From the NCBI RefSeq assembly GCF_014839805.1, contig NC_051138.1, positions 9,732,983-9,796,982 of the forward strand: 64,000 bases of DNA, read 5' to 3'. Shown piece by piece: positions 36,263 through 49,834 of the stretch (positions within the stretch are counted from its first letter, which is position 1; every line of letters starts with the position of its first letter). Below the pieces are notes generated by a model, which did no database searches, was not told where the DNA came from, and worked only from the letters and a program-made list of their open reading frames with translations. The stretch comes from Manduca sexta (Eukaryota > Arthropoda > Insecta > Lepidoptera > Sphingidae). Both the position numbers and the translations under genes were made by a program.

Positions 36263-37341
36263 TGAATGAGAGAATCCAGTCCGCTGGATTCAAAGTAGTT
36301 CAGAATTTTCAAATACTCGGTTTTTGTAACGGACAACTTTCATTTCGCATGGCGATGACAGCCACCAAAATATTAAATACTTAAGTCGTATTAAATATTG
36401 AAAAACTTTACGAAGTGTAGGATTTAAGAATATCTATTAAAAAAACAGTTTTTCACATCTTCCCAGTATTTTAGGTTGCATCATGCTATAGTTTAAAATA
36501 AAAAAAGACAATAATATATTATAGCATTATTTTACTATAAGTTATTTAAATACACAAAATATATAATATACATATAACAAGTTTTAAGATCAATATTTAC
36601 ATTTTTATATCAAAATTATAATTGAGATAAAGTAACTTCTCTAAATAGTTAACAGTCTGTTCGGAACAATTTTTACATACTATAATATTTATGTATTATA
36701 TTTGTAGCAGAAATATAATTTACTTATAAACAACTACACAAGACATTATATTTAAGAATTTACTTATATGTATAATTGGAAATATAATATTAGAACAATG
36801 CACTGAAACTTGAAACCTATGTCTATTGTAAAAAGCCTTAACCAGACAATCATTTCTTCCATGTTTTCTGTAACAAAGGAAACCATCTTGTAAGTACGTA
36901 AGTTAAACAATATAAAAAAAAGAATAATCTAAATAATATATCAGATAATATCATGTTATGCTTCATTATTGTTCAGTCGGGAAAAGAAGACAAAAATATA
37001 ATTTATCATCATGGTAATTTAGAAGTCATTAATGTGTCGTTGGCAAATTTTATAATTCGTTCCTTTCACGGGATAGGAGAACAACCAAGAGAGAGGCCAT
37101 CTACACGCCCTGTATAAATGAAGAAATAAATACAAAACACCAAGGAACCTAACCTGGGAAGTGAGTGCCCTGCGTCCAGTATCAATACAGCGAACACTTC
37201 TATAAATTTGAATAATGACTTAGTTTAAAACATTGCTCAAGTACTTGGAGTTTTTGACCATTTTAAGAATTTAACTTAAGGACAGAATTATAAGAACAAA
37301 CGACATACCGATGACAATCATAAACGTAAACAATTTATTAA

Positions 37342-38134
37342 TAGGGTATCGTACCATTCTTTGCAACCGCGTACAAAACCCGACAACCGCGGGTTTGTGT
37401 TGTACGTACTGAGAGTACAAAAAAAAGTATTATAACCTTATAAACACACGTTCTGATGACGTTGCAATGGACATTGCTTAACACTGAATTTCTTAACATT
37501 TTCGCTTATAGCTTTTTTATTTATAGTTCTACGAAAAAAAGTTACCGGACCAAAGTTGTAGAGAATTTAATTTGCAACAAAAAATGTTTATAATTTTTTT
37601 CTCAGATAAATAGTTTAAGAGATACATCGTAAAAACCATTTCAACCCCTATTTTCAAGATGGCGGCCGTGGGACAAGGGTGGCGACCCCACAAACTTGGT
37701 TTTAGCTTTACACAGACCCCCCCTACACTTCAAAAAAATAAAATTGCGTCCTCTAAAAAACGCAAGGCAAGGCCTAAAAAATGTAACCTTTCAATGGAAT
37801 AATTAATCTTTTTCTGTTTTAAATTTCCGCGCGGCGATGCTAGCCGCTATGTTGCTTTAATTCGCGATGTCATTCTACATTTAACAGCAATTATAAAGTG
37901 CCATTTATAAAATACCAACACTATATGTGATGTAGGTTCGCGCTTTCCCCTTTCACAAAAGCGTCTATCGTACAAATCTATTAATCAATACTTAATTATT
38001 TGAAAAATCGCTTATCAAACCGTAAGAATTTGTTTTATATGTGGAGTCAAAAATCTATATCTTATATTTAATGTAATAAGTACTTTATTTGTGAATTTTT
38101 GTTTTTTTTTGCACACAGTAAAATACCCTATTTT
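37342..38134. mobile_element. possible MITE-like element with ATAGGGTAT termini
   Basis: AATAGGGTAT at the left is mirrored by ATACCCTATT at 38,125-38,134. The interior includes CAACCGCG/CGCGG blocks, a GC-rich 'caagatggcggccgtgggac' segment and no recognised protein. The inverted repeat is short, so the boundary call is tentative. Confidence 0.35.
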
Positions 38135-39141
38135 CGATACCACCAATAAGAGAATACTTACTATCTATTAACGAATGACAATTTTCCCTTCCGACGCAAT
38201 ACCTGACGCACCAGGCGCCTTCCGCGCTGTAAATAAACAATCATCATTAATTGAAAATCATCAAGTCAATGCTAAATTACGAATATAATACGAAAATAAA
38301 GAGGGTACCATATCGCCAAAAACACAAAACCAAAACTTTAATAGAAATATGCTCCCCTAGTTTGGCTATTAAGTTTCTCCACTCTAAGTTCGAAACATTC
38401 TAGTGCGTAAAACGGGGCATAGGACCATATTATTGCCTCGTACTCGAGGAAATGGTAATTGTGTAAATTAGGTTTAATATTCTATTACGACGTATAGCGT
38501 GAAACCTCATTATGAATACAAATATAAATATTTTTTTGGCCTATATGGTACAATCTTTTATCAGATTCAAGGTTTTTACATCAGTATGTGTCTGTCGGGA
38601 AAAGAAGACAAAAATATAAGAATCATCATTTTAAAATATATCTGAGAACGAGCGCGAAAAGGTATATTGGAAAATCTGGAACATTATTATGACTAATAAA
38701 AACCAACAATGTCTAGCATGTCATTTTAAATATATTTAAGAAACTATTTTACCAAGTTGTCTTTCAATATTCACTGAAATTTCATTTTTCATCAGTGTTT
38801 TCCAATGTACCAAATTAATGCTCATCTAAATATAAAAAAAAAATTTATTATACAACATGAATTCGGCTCGACAATTTTCGCATTTTCGAAGTATTACGAA
38901 AACGAATAAAATAGACGGGAAAATATTAAAAAACGCCAAAAATGACGATTTTTACATCAAATTCACGATTACAAATATATGTCGAGACGTATTCCGGAAC
39001 CTGTGTTCACCATAACATAATCCACCGTTTAAATATTTTATTTTATTAATATCTTTGATAAGTAATAACGAATGCAAAAAAAACATTGTAGATATGTATA
39101 GGGAAAGAAATTATCCCTTCGATTTGATTGTTTAATTTCTT

Positions 39142-39305
39142 TCTCAGTTCAGAGGCCCATTTTCACTAATACTTCATGAACAGACTTCCAAGATTATGGT
39201 CTATTAATGCAATAGTTTTATAGAGTTCGCTTTATGGCTGTTTTATGCAGGCTGTTCCAAACATCGGCTTCTAAATCAGTCTTGGTGAACACAGGCCCGC
39301 GTTAA
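39142..39305. mobile_element. possible short MITE
   Basis: CAGAGGCCCATTTTCACTAA at the left is imperfectly mirrored at the right by 'ggtgaacacaggcccgcg', giving GGCC...TTCAC-type inverted ends over about 160 bp. No coding potential. Confidence 0.35.
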
Positions 39306-42300
39306 GTCCAATTTAAAAATAAAGATCACATACCTCCTACATCTTATTCAAGCAGCGCTTTAAGTTTTCAGTCAGTGCCAATGCCAAAGACATCTACAAA
39401 CAGAAATTCATTTTCAATTATTGAGTCACAACACTTTCAGTAACATTATGATTATTTTATCCGTATTATTATATGCCATAATTTTTCATACAAATATGTA
39501 CCTCCTAAAAAGACAAATTGAACATTAAAAATGACATCAAGGATATTACCATAAAGTATAGTGTATGTTTTAAAGAAAAATAATGTTTTATCAGAGGCGT
39601 AGATTACCTATGAGGTATATTTTTATTTATGTATTCTTACGTAGTAGAAGAAGGTTCATAATATTATTCAAGTAAATATAGGTTAAATAAAATTATGAAA
39701 ATGAATTTATAGTTACCTGTATATGAACCTGGACAGCGTCTAACTAAAAACAGAAACCTGTAAATACAATAAAACCACATTAATATTAAATGTTAGATTA
39801 TAGGCTGAGAAAAATATGTTTTAAATTTTATTTTACAGAATTGCAACAAGATTTTTAGTTGGAACCAAAACCTAAACTGTTATTGACTACTATTAAAAAT
39901 GTAAACGTTTTTATAAATTTTTTTAAATTGTTTTTCTGGCCTACAAAATGCATGACATTACTTTTAATGATAAAGGGGTAAATAATAAATATTTTTAATG
40001 TAGTATTTTTGCGCTAGTATTAAAATTAGTATCCTTCGTGTTTCTTAAAATCATAAATGCGATTTTTTTGACCCATAATATATAATAGGACTAAATTTCT
40101 TCAATGAAAGTTCTATAATCTTTGAACACAATATTAGCTCCATTCGTCAAGTAATGATACCTAAATCCATCACACACATATGACAAATTATTTTTATGCA
40201 GTTTTTCCATAAATATTCTTTCTTATATCTACCGATATGTATATAGTAACATAATTCAGTGAAAATTTGAAGCGCCATACTAGGTATATTTCCGAATTTG
40301 TAGAAGTTATTTTAGCAGAGCTATACCGGTAGAGGCAGACGGACCCCACGTACGCAATGTTGCAACTCTTCCACGTTAATGAACATTGTGCACATTTGTC
40401 GCATGTATACAAGGAGCACTCATTGATGTAACTGGAGTGGCGCATAAACTACAAGACCAGGGCTAAGTTTAGGGTCGTTTATGGATGCAGTTATTGACGC
40501 TCGTATCAAACGCAGAAAAGGGTTGTTACGGCACAACTTACACGGCCGCACTGTTGGGATTGCGATGGTACAGTAAAACGGGCCACGACGAAGGGTCTAT
40601 ATAATAAATACTATTCATACTGATAACCTTTTCGGTCTACATACCTGATATTACTTACTAAACGTAATAAATAAAACAGTAAGAAATGATATCCCTTTTA
40701 TGTTTTAAACAGTTTTCTTGCGTTTAAAACCGCTGATAAGCATTCTTTTATTCTGGTACCGATTTCAAGTGACGATTTAATTGGTTTGTTATGTAAAAAT
40801 GCTATTTTCATGGCACAAGTTAATTGATTCAACGTGCTCATATTTCTTACTTAATAATAATATAATATTGGCATTTCATTTACAAATCAATTATATCATT
40901 TACGCTCATTTTGAAAATGTATAGATAGATTTTTGCGCTGTAATTCGACTGCGAGCGCTATGCCGCTTCCTAGTGGGAGACTAGGGTTACCGCCTGTACT
41001 TAATAATAAAGTATTGTACGTTATTTCGGGCACTTGTACTCTATACTTTATAAGAACAATAAAGTACGCGTATATACTTTATATGCCATGATTTGATTCC
41101 TCTGGGATTGTTCGTGATAATTTTTGTATTATGCATGTCGTTCCCACCTCTAGTTTTTCGTAGACAATTTAAGGTAAAATAAAGCGTTACATATGTAGCG
41201 TACGTGGGCTCAGTATGGCTCTACCCTTAGTGTGTCATATAATATGTTGCATAAGCTGCATTGTGGAACCAGTGTGTCTGTACCTCAAAAGTTTATAAGT
41301 TATCAGTGTACTCATAGTACCCATGTCCCACATTCGCTCGGGGTGTTCCCCTAGATTTTCTAATATTAGTACCTAATCATTTGTACGCAATAAAGTATTG
41401 TCAAAATAGCGTAGCAGATCGAATCTGTTGGTAGACAAAACCACCAAATAAATTCAATCGATATTTTAATACTAAGGGTATCTCACGGGAGTACAAAGCA
41501 ACAATAATTTTCTATCTCACAACCGACCTTATTACATGCACAACTTGCATATAGCAATTACAGATTAGAAAATTTTACTTTTGTAATTATCTTACAAATT
41601 ACATTCATAATATATTTTGTAAATATATTTTCCTATTTTTGAGATGGATAGCAATATGGGTTCATTATCTCATGCTGTGGTGATGGCTAATGTGTTCTAC
41701 GAGGCGCGGGAGCTTATGAGCCTTCCTACAATTGGAGACAGGTCGCTAGCCGATACTAGTCACCTTGCAGTTACAATCGGGTCTTAATGATTAAGGTGCC
41801 CCACACCCAAGATGAGACCGACGACATGGTCATTGAGGGCGATTTAATTTAACATTCTCTGCATGAAATATGAATTTGGGCTTTATAATGATTTCTTAAA
41901 TTTATGCAACTATAAGACATCGAAATAAAACTATTTTACTTATTATGATTTTTTTATTTATTATGATTTTATCGCAAAGCTTCGAAGACTTGCTGCCTTT
42001 ATGGACGGTCCGATCTAACTAAAATGAGCTCAGTCTTAAAGTCTGACAGTCTTACGGACTCGAGTCAGCGGAACCCGACGTTTTATGATGGGTCCTAATG
42101 GCCGGTGACCCTAGCATAAACTTAGCTGCCCATAGCGCTCTGCAACAAGAATAAGGTGACACGCGCCCCAGTGAGATATCCTTAGTACTTAGATTTGAAA
42201 TCTTGCGATGAGCTCGTTGATCAGTGTATTGCACATTGACAGCTTCCGTGGTATAATTTATTTATCTCCTTAATCCAAATTTTGGGCTTTAGCACAATTA

Positions 42301-45300
42301 CAGCCTCTACTTTTTAACTTTTTCGAGGCCGCTAATATTGATGGCCTACCATTAAATATTGTATGATCACTTATCATGATTTTGCATGAAAAACAGCTAC
42401 AACTATAGGTTGTTAAAATACACTAAACGTTTAGCAAGATCTGTTTTTCATTTCTGTCCTCACGGTACAGATATTTGAGTGCAGCGCAAATGATAATAAT
42501 TATAAAATTATACGAATACATGTCATGATTAAAGTTGTTTCATGTTTTGAAGTCAGTGTAACTCCATACAGTAATATATCATTAAACTATAACAAGCTAT
42601 ATCATCCTTTGGTATATGTTTTAACGACTATTATTATAGGTACTGCTGCATATATAAGAAATACATATATAGCAACTAAGACTTTCTGGTTGCAGCATTA
42701 TCGGTAAAGGAATAAAAAATAACTTAATTATTCTTACCATAAACTTAAATCAGTGTTCTGTCCCTCTTTGTCGTATGTCATAAAATATGCGAGCCCCAAG
42801 TGTGTACACACTGACAAATCCCATAATACTGTGTATGACCTACATTGTATATAAAATATACCTAATATAAAAATCGTATTCATTACATTTAATACTATCA
42901 AAGCCTCGAAAAAGCTAATATGCTTAACATATTTTACAAATCAGATAAATTCGATTATAATATATTTTTGCGTCATGGTTTATAATGGAAACATTATATA
43001 GAGCACGATAATTCTCTCGCTTAGTCTTTCCTGAAAATATTTATTTATCTATACAACATAAGTACCGTAGCTTTGTTTTCTCATTTGATATAGATCATTT
43101 TATTATTTATAATTTTAATAGAAAGGATAATATTTTCTTATTACATATAAATATGAGAACTTCATATTTTTAAACCATCCTGAAAATAAAAATAAATTTC
43201 GCATTATTGGGGTGTTCTATAAGAGCATCACGATATGCATAAATTTATTAATATTCAGTACGCATGAAAGCTGTTCTCCGAGCTGTTCTTTTCTGTACTA
43301 TAATTTACCTATAAATGCTAAAGACACAAGTGTCAAGACGCATCCAAAATATTATTATGATATCAGTGCTTAATTGAGAACTTACCAAGTTTGGAAAGGC
43401 TGTAGAATATCTGAGAAATAAGCACGGTCGACTGTTTCATTGAAGAAAAAAAGCAGGCGGTTCTGGTTAGTGGTGGATCATATCTTCTGGTGCCAATGTG
43501 ATATGGATCTTCTTATATTCTTCTGGTTCCTTCATGTATTAGATTACAACTGTCTTTTGAAAAATAAAAATACAAACCAGAATGCATTAACAAAATTGAA
43601 ACCAAACAATTGGATATTGCCTTTAAAAAGGGCCGGAAGTAAGTCAAGTTTGATAAATGCGTGTTTGCTTGAAGACACTATTTACTATAAAAAATAGGAA
43701 CTAGGTAGAAAATTGTATTTTTAAATGCGAACATATATTTGAAAGCTTGTCACCGACCCATTATAAAGCCTAAAGAAAATTTATATAAGCTGAATAATTT
43801 TACCAGCCAGTGGAATAGTAATATTACTGCATGTAGCAGAAAAGTTGAGGAAAAGTAAATAAGTAAAAACTTGGAATATTTAAAATTTCGTTCATCTGTT
43901 TGTGACCGAAGACAACATTAGTGCACAAAATGATGGAACATCTTCACGAATGCTAAATCATTAGAACTTTAGATGCATGAAATATGACGTGTAGAACTTA
44001 TATCTCTCTCTTTAGAACAAACGAGTCAATCCTCAAAAGCCACTAAGTCAAGACATATGATGTAGAAAGGGTTACAGTACACACATACCAGATAGAAAGA
44101 CAATTATTCAAAGTTTTATCCAAGTTTTCCTTGCGTCAAAATGAAGACAATGTCAATAAAGTTGATATAACCGTAGTCGCCTCGCCCAAAGTAGCACCGC
44201 TATTTGGCAGAAAATAGATGTTAGATGATAGCCTTCGTTTAACGACAGTGTTAACGACCCACTTGCCACCAATTATTGCTAATTTTCTGGCCTTTTACTA
44301 TGAAATGGTGCCCCTTACGAGACCTCCATATGAATGCCTTCTCTCTATATCACTCCATCTATCATGGGGTCATATGGCTAGGGAACAAACTTCATGGAGT
44401 GAGATAAATGGAAATGGAGAGACTACACAATGCTACTTTTTCTAATAAGCAGATATCGCTTTTGCAATATTTCATGTTATTCAAATATTGTTACTGGTTG
44501 TGTATGAACAATAACGACTCGATGTCGTTGTCAAGCGTTTTCCTCGCGCCATGTGAACATATTCATTGGAGATACAAAGTGGTATTGCAGTTGTTGTGTT
44601 CCGAGGTGGCTAAAATTGTGACCGTAGACACCGATGGTGTAAGCTGTTAGACATAATTGGATCCTAAAGCGGCATTGTGTACTATTTACCTCTAAAAAGA
44701 CAAAATAACGTACCACAACCGACAGGACCGATCACAACTTATCGTGAGGCGCTACGCGAAGAATACACATGGTTGTGTCCTCTTGACGGGCAAGCGTATT
44801 TTATCGCTAGATCCTGAGCTGTACAGTGATGATGAACATCCTAGGTTGGATTTTCGCAGGCTTCATCAGCTAGTGCCATACCATGAGGGAGTATAAGGAG
44901 GATAGAAAACATTATGCACTTAGCACGATACGTGCATATGACTCGTAGATTGTAGTAAGAAATACAAAAAAATATCTTTATGTTATTCCTTCAGCAGCTA
45001 GGGCAGTGAACTCATTTTATGTTCAAGGTTAGCTTTAATTTGTTGAGTTTCAGCCCAAAGATTAGGCTATCCCGATACTAGTACAAATACAGTTGCATTT
45101 TGTTTGTTTATGGCTTCATGATTGAAATGACATACGTTTGCTCAAAAAATAAATCGTTGGACCTGAGAAACTCAACAAAAACTGATTAGAAATATTTTCA
45201 GCCAAAAATTTAGAAATCATAAACGTAGTTAATGGTAGGTATATAGGTCGTCGCAACATATTCTTTTATAATTGAAAGTGTTACATCTGCAGCATCGTTG

Positions 45301-45850
45301 TAGAAACCCTGTTAAATTAAAGATTTAGTAAAATATATACAATACAGATATAGAAACACTAGTTCCTAAATAAAATGGATTTTCGATGGGATGGAATGGG
45401 GTGAAGGAAATTAGAGATGAACTATAATGTGATCAAGGGAACATTTTTTAGGAATATATATATTATTGTATACCATAAATTCGAAACAGCCCAATTAGAT
45501 TTTGGTGTAAAAGATCACATAAAATACAATAATAATAATAATGAGAAATCACGCGGAATTGATAAATCAAGCACACCGCCTGCGCCGCCGCAAGGAACGA
45601 TCGGGACGTGTGTGGGACCGCGGGGAAGATAGTGCTTGTATCAGTCGGGTGTAGTAGTAGGTGTCAGGGAGCGACCGTCATGCGCCGAATTGTTATTAGT
45701 ACAAAGCTTAACGAAAGTTTAATATGTTTTTGGGATAAAATACAACATATTATGTTAAAAATTTAATTGAATTGTGCTACTGATTCTCGACAAACTAATT
45801 TCGGGTTTGTAATAAATAATGTTGTATACAACACATAAATAAAAGGATGA
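39306..45850. other. intergenic DNA without a supported gene
   Basis: AT-rich with mixed-composition patches at 40,320-40,600, 41,660-41,850, 42,000-42,240, 44,190-44,900 and 45,560-45,690. The ORFs in these patches are under 90 codons and resemble no family I know. No intact repeat could be delimited. Confidence 0.45.
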
Positions 45851-45851
45851 T

Positions 45852-46743
45852 ATAGTGGAATCCGTTTATAATGACATCGAAGGCAATTGACAAACTGGTG
45901 GTTTTGTGGTAGTGGTTTTACTGGTGGTAGGTCCCTCACGTGTGAGGGTCCGCCTGGGTAGGTACCACCGCAATGTATATTTCTGCCGCTAAGCAGTAGT
46001 GTGTAGTCACTGTTGTGTTCCGGTTTGAAGGACATTATAGCCAGTGTAACAGCTGGACAAAATGAGACTTAACATCTCACGTCTCTGAATGGCGAGCGCA
46101 GTGGAATATCCAAACAATACTTCGTAATTCAAGGTGTTGGATGGTGTAACTCTACTGATTATGGACGGTCGTATCGCTTACCATCAGACAAACGGCAAGC
46201 TCGTCTCATAATTCAAGCAATAAAATAAAAAAAAAACACGTTATAATAAGCGGACGTCATACAAAGCGTATGGTGAAAAGAAAAAAAAAATTTTATGTAA
46301 ATACTTATGTATTTTAAAAGAGAAACATAGCATATTAAATCCAAATAAAAATTGCATGTAACAAGTACGATACATGTATGTATGTAGGTATGAAAATAAT
46401 AATTTTTAATTTTTTAACGAAAATGTCAAGTCAGTTACTCACTAAGATTCAAAACAAAAACAAGCCACGTGCCGAACGTCGTCGGAAATCAACTAACATT
46501 GCCGAAGCTGTAAAGAATCATATTGGTCATTATAAACGGACATGATTTTAATATTGAAGACAAACAGACATAATTTACATATTAAAATGGTTCATAATAA
46601 GCGACATGTCACTGCAAGCGAAGTTATTATATCCGACGTTTTTTACAAAGAATTTTATATGAAAACCAAATTTCGTTGTGTAATTATGTCATAATGTGCG
46701 GTTGGTCAATATAGGCGGAGTCATAATAAACGGATTCTACTGT
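45852..46743. mobile_element. Tigger/pogo-like element interrupted by a retroposon
   Basis: The left end AGTGGAATCCGTTTATAATG at 45,854 is mirrored at the right, where the reverse complement of 46,726-46,743 reads ACAGTAGAATCCGTTTAT. Sub-terminal motifs of the 'cattataaacggacat' and 'cataataagcgacat' type recur inside, near 46,245, 46,530 and 46,590. CAGTAGAATCCG-type ends are characteristic of the pogo/Tigger branch of Tc1/mariner elements. No transposase remains, so the copy is non-autonomous, and about 340 bp of retroposon is inserted near its left end. Confidence 0.65.
45890..46234 (+). mobile_element. 3' part of a lepidopteran non-LTR retroposon, poly-A tailed
   Basis: Recognisable blocks in order: 'ggtaggtccctcacgtgtgag', 'cctgggtaggtaccaccgc', 'cgctaagcagtagtgtgtag', 'tgttccggtttgaagg', 'ggcgagcgcagtgga', 'ggtgttggatggtgt', 'cggtcgtatcgcttaccatc', 'caagctcgtctc', and an A-rich tail ending near 46,234. 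These are widespread in lepidopteran genomes. It lies inside the Tigger-like element. A second partial copy is at 52,640-53,192. Confidence 0.75.
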
Positions 46744-46765
46744 TAATACAGTAGAATCCGTTTAT
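46726..46765. repeat. perfect palindrome at abutting transposon ends
   Basis: ATAAACGGATTCTACTGT at 46,726-46,743 is the exact reverse complement of ACAGTAGAATCCGTTTAT at 46,748-46,765, separated by TAAT. It joins the right end of one Tigger-like element to what looks like the start of another that is truncated downstream. Confidence 0.92.
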
Positions 46766-47318
46766 GCAATTATGTTTTGCACTTTAATAAGTGCACTGTG
46801 GTTTTGCGAAGCTAATTATCTAATATCATTTTAGTACTAACTGTCGCTGGTTATTCTCAAGTTGTTAATATTATATTGCACTCATGTCTGCACAAATACA
46901 TGATATGTATAGTTAAATATTGGCTCTTACATGAGTGAACCCAGTTTAAGACAAATAAATAAAAACGTTATACGTAAAACAATAAATAAATCCAGAAGAG
47001 AACAAATATTTTAAAGTATTGCGATTGGAGCAATCTTACGCTACTAAATACTGAAATCTAGAGAATTCATAAGTTCAGTAATACAATTTCAGGAAAATTA
47101 CTATTTACGGTATTAATTTACTTTATAATTTTTTAAAATTTTTCACCAACATCTTAAAATACCATCAGAGATACTTGTTGTATGAATAATAAAATAATAA
47201 AGAAAATCCATGTTGAAAATGAATTGCCTTTTTAGAAGTAGGTTAATCAACATATTAGAAAAAAAAATATTTTGTTAAATCATGCAAACATTTGTTACCT
47301 AATCTGCACATTAAGCTT

Positions 47319-47392
47319 CGTATTCACTAAAGGACAATAGATGTGAAACCAAAGTATACAACAGCATGCATTACGTTAAATATACTTTACAG
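47319..47392. repeat. member of a dispersed repeat pair (partner at 54,234)
   Basis: The block from CGTATTCACTA onward shares about 70 bases, with scattered differences, with 54,234-54,310, including 'atgtga', 'gtata', 'atgcat' and 'aaatat(a/g)ctt'. The element type is unknown. Confidence 0.6.
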
Positions 47393-48302
47393 GTGCACCG
47401 TGTATTGTTGCACCTCTTTGCATGCGACGTTGCGCCACGTTGAGCAACCGGAGATGCTCAAAACACCCAATAAATAAGAGGCTTTAACTTTGAAATACCC
47501 AATCCACAGTTAGAGTAACCAAATCAGTTTTTCGGATACTACAAAAAAGGGTGCAGGCAATGGTCTGAAAAAAAATCGACACATCCTTAACTCATGTTAC
47601 GCATTCTGCCTCAGTCCGCACATCACCCCTCTGTTTTTCTTCGCTGCCAGATTTTTTTATTCATGATTTTAACATCATTCTTGCAAAGGGTAAGGAATAA
47701 TAGTATATCGCTACAAAATCAGTTAGCAATTTCAACATCAATATACACTTGGATCCCAAAATCGCCAGATCTGCGTTATTTTATGAAAGGAAGTTATTCT
47801 TTTATGACTACAATATAACTCCAAGACCCTTTAAAAGATCACATTTTACCACCTTCAAAGACCGCGTTAACTTGTAGAGATCCATTTGGAAATAAAAAAA
47901 AATGGTATAGATCCATTAAAAAAAAACAAATACTTTATTATTGTTATAACGTTGTTAGTCGTGTTTTTATTTTTATGGACGCTCATCTATCAATGGAGGT
48001 AGTAAATTCTAACCTGACTAGTATCCAGCCAATCTAAATTGCCCAAGTTATTTTTTATCCTGAAGTCAAGCCTCATTAAGACCTTTCTTCCACGGAGATG
48101 TTTATGAGCTACATTCATAGTTCTCTATAAATTCGGTGTTAGTACCCGGCGCTATCCGAATTCGAATATATTTATCTGGAACCATCGAGTACGCTTTCCA
48201 GTAACTCCAGCAATGAACATGTTCTATATTATATATTTATTATTACAAGAATAGACGAAAAAGAAGATTTCAGTTACATCCGTATATTGAAGTTATGTTA
48301 AT

Positions 48303-48400
48303 AACTAGCTTTTGCTTGCGGTTCCGGCTGCGTGGAAATTTTCCAGAATAAAAGATCCGCAATTCATCATGACATACATTCTTTGTAATTGACAAAAAAA
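48303..48400 (+). repeat. head fragment of the 34-kb retroposon type
   Basis: AACTAGCTTTTGCTTGCGG followed by 'ttccggctgcgtggaaattttccagaataaaag' matches the usual 5' head of this retroposon class. The similarity fades after about 60 bases. Confidence 0.5.
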
Positions 48401-49834
48401 CGCACGTCAGATTGACATTCATCAATTAATACTAATAAAACTGTATACGTCTGTCATAGTTATACAATGTTTTGTCTCGCTTCCTCTGTCTGTAAATAAC
48501 ATTCAACATGGAAAAACAAAACATCGGCTAACTACTATAGACGGTAACTGCGTTCATGAGGAAGTCGATTTATAATAGACGATCATTTAATGAAAAAGAC
48601 AGTAAAAACTATTAAGTTGTTTGAATCGGCTAATCGACCTTTTTATTTGTTTTGCGACATCATAATATCTTTGTTTTGCACGTCACGCACAATGACCCGA
48701 CTACTTACGGGCTAAATGCGGAAAAAGGAGCCGATAACCTAATATCTTTGTTTTATATTTTTTCAAAAATGTGTTCAGTAACCGCATGAAATAACGCAAT
48801 TTATTTAAATTTGGTAATTACAAAATAATGGTGGTGCTATCATAGGCTAGCTATAGGATTCTATGGAACAAATTTTCTTAGACAAATAAATGTCTAGACA
48901 GATACTGAAAGCTTCAAACGCGTTGACAAAATAGCGGTGAACAGCTCACCTCTGTATCTATTCCCACGATCAATGCGCTTCGAGCTGTCACTGCGTTCAC
49001 ACCTGTTACTACCTAAAGGACAATGCCCAAAACCAGGCTATCTTTGCGTCAGTCATGCGTCTTAACCAAATAACCATGTAAAATCATAATTTTAATTATT
49101 ACTTCATTTGTATTTATTTCAGTCATGAGCAAATAGGGGTTTTAAAGATATGAAAAAAAAAAGTTGTTTAATTGTTGCAAATCAAACACCGGATAATTTA
49201 CTGCCAATATGGCGAATTGATACCAATTTATAACAAATTCCCCTTTTAAATGGAATAAAAAAGTTAATATGCACAATAAATGTGACTGTACTTGAATCTA
49301 TAATAAATGGATTAAATATATTATTCATTAAACAAAAATATTGTTATAAAAAAATATATTTTACTTAATAATTATGACCAAACTCCAAATAGCTGGTAAA
49401 AAACGATAAAATATTAATCCTTCTAAAAACAAACAAATGGCGACTTGTACTTGCATTGACAGAAATACTAAAGTCAGCTAAAACATGCCTGGACTTTATT
49501 TTTAATTAAATGAATATATGGGTACTGATTTTTATTACACTGCCAACTGAAATTAATGACATTTTGACACTAGATTTGTCTGAATGAAAATATTTCATTA
49601 TTAAAATATTTTACTTAAGATCGGAGTGTTATTCTTATGTATTTTAATGTTGAGTCGAGAAATTCACTGTTTAGAAACAAGGTGTATAGCGTGTGTTCCG
49701 TACTTTGAGACGGAAGGCTTTTAGTTAGCAGCACAATGTCATATAGAGCCTAGACCCGGGACAGTTAATCGAGACGGCATATCCCGGCGGTGTATTAACT
49801 GCACCATTGCGGTGCCACAGCAACGATAAGTATA

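Larger units (their letters stand above)
46766..49832. other. intergenic DNA without a supported gene
   Basis: AT-rich. Contains one member of a dispersed repeat pair (47,319-47,392) and a retroposon head fragment at 48,305-48,360 ('ctagcttttgcttgcggttcc'), with no protein-coding evidence. Confidence 0.5.

Noticed and set aside
44218..44900. Cluster of short ORFs of near-coding composition
   Set aside because: All are under 81 codons in clashing frames with no motif or splice pattern. Treated as unclassified intergenic DNA.
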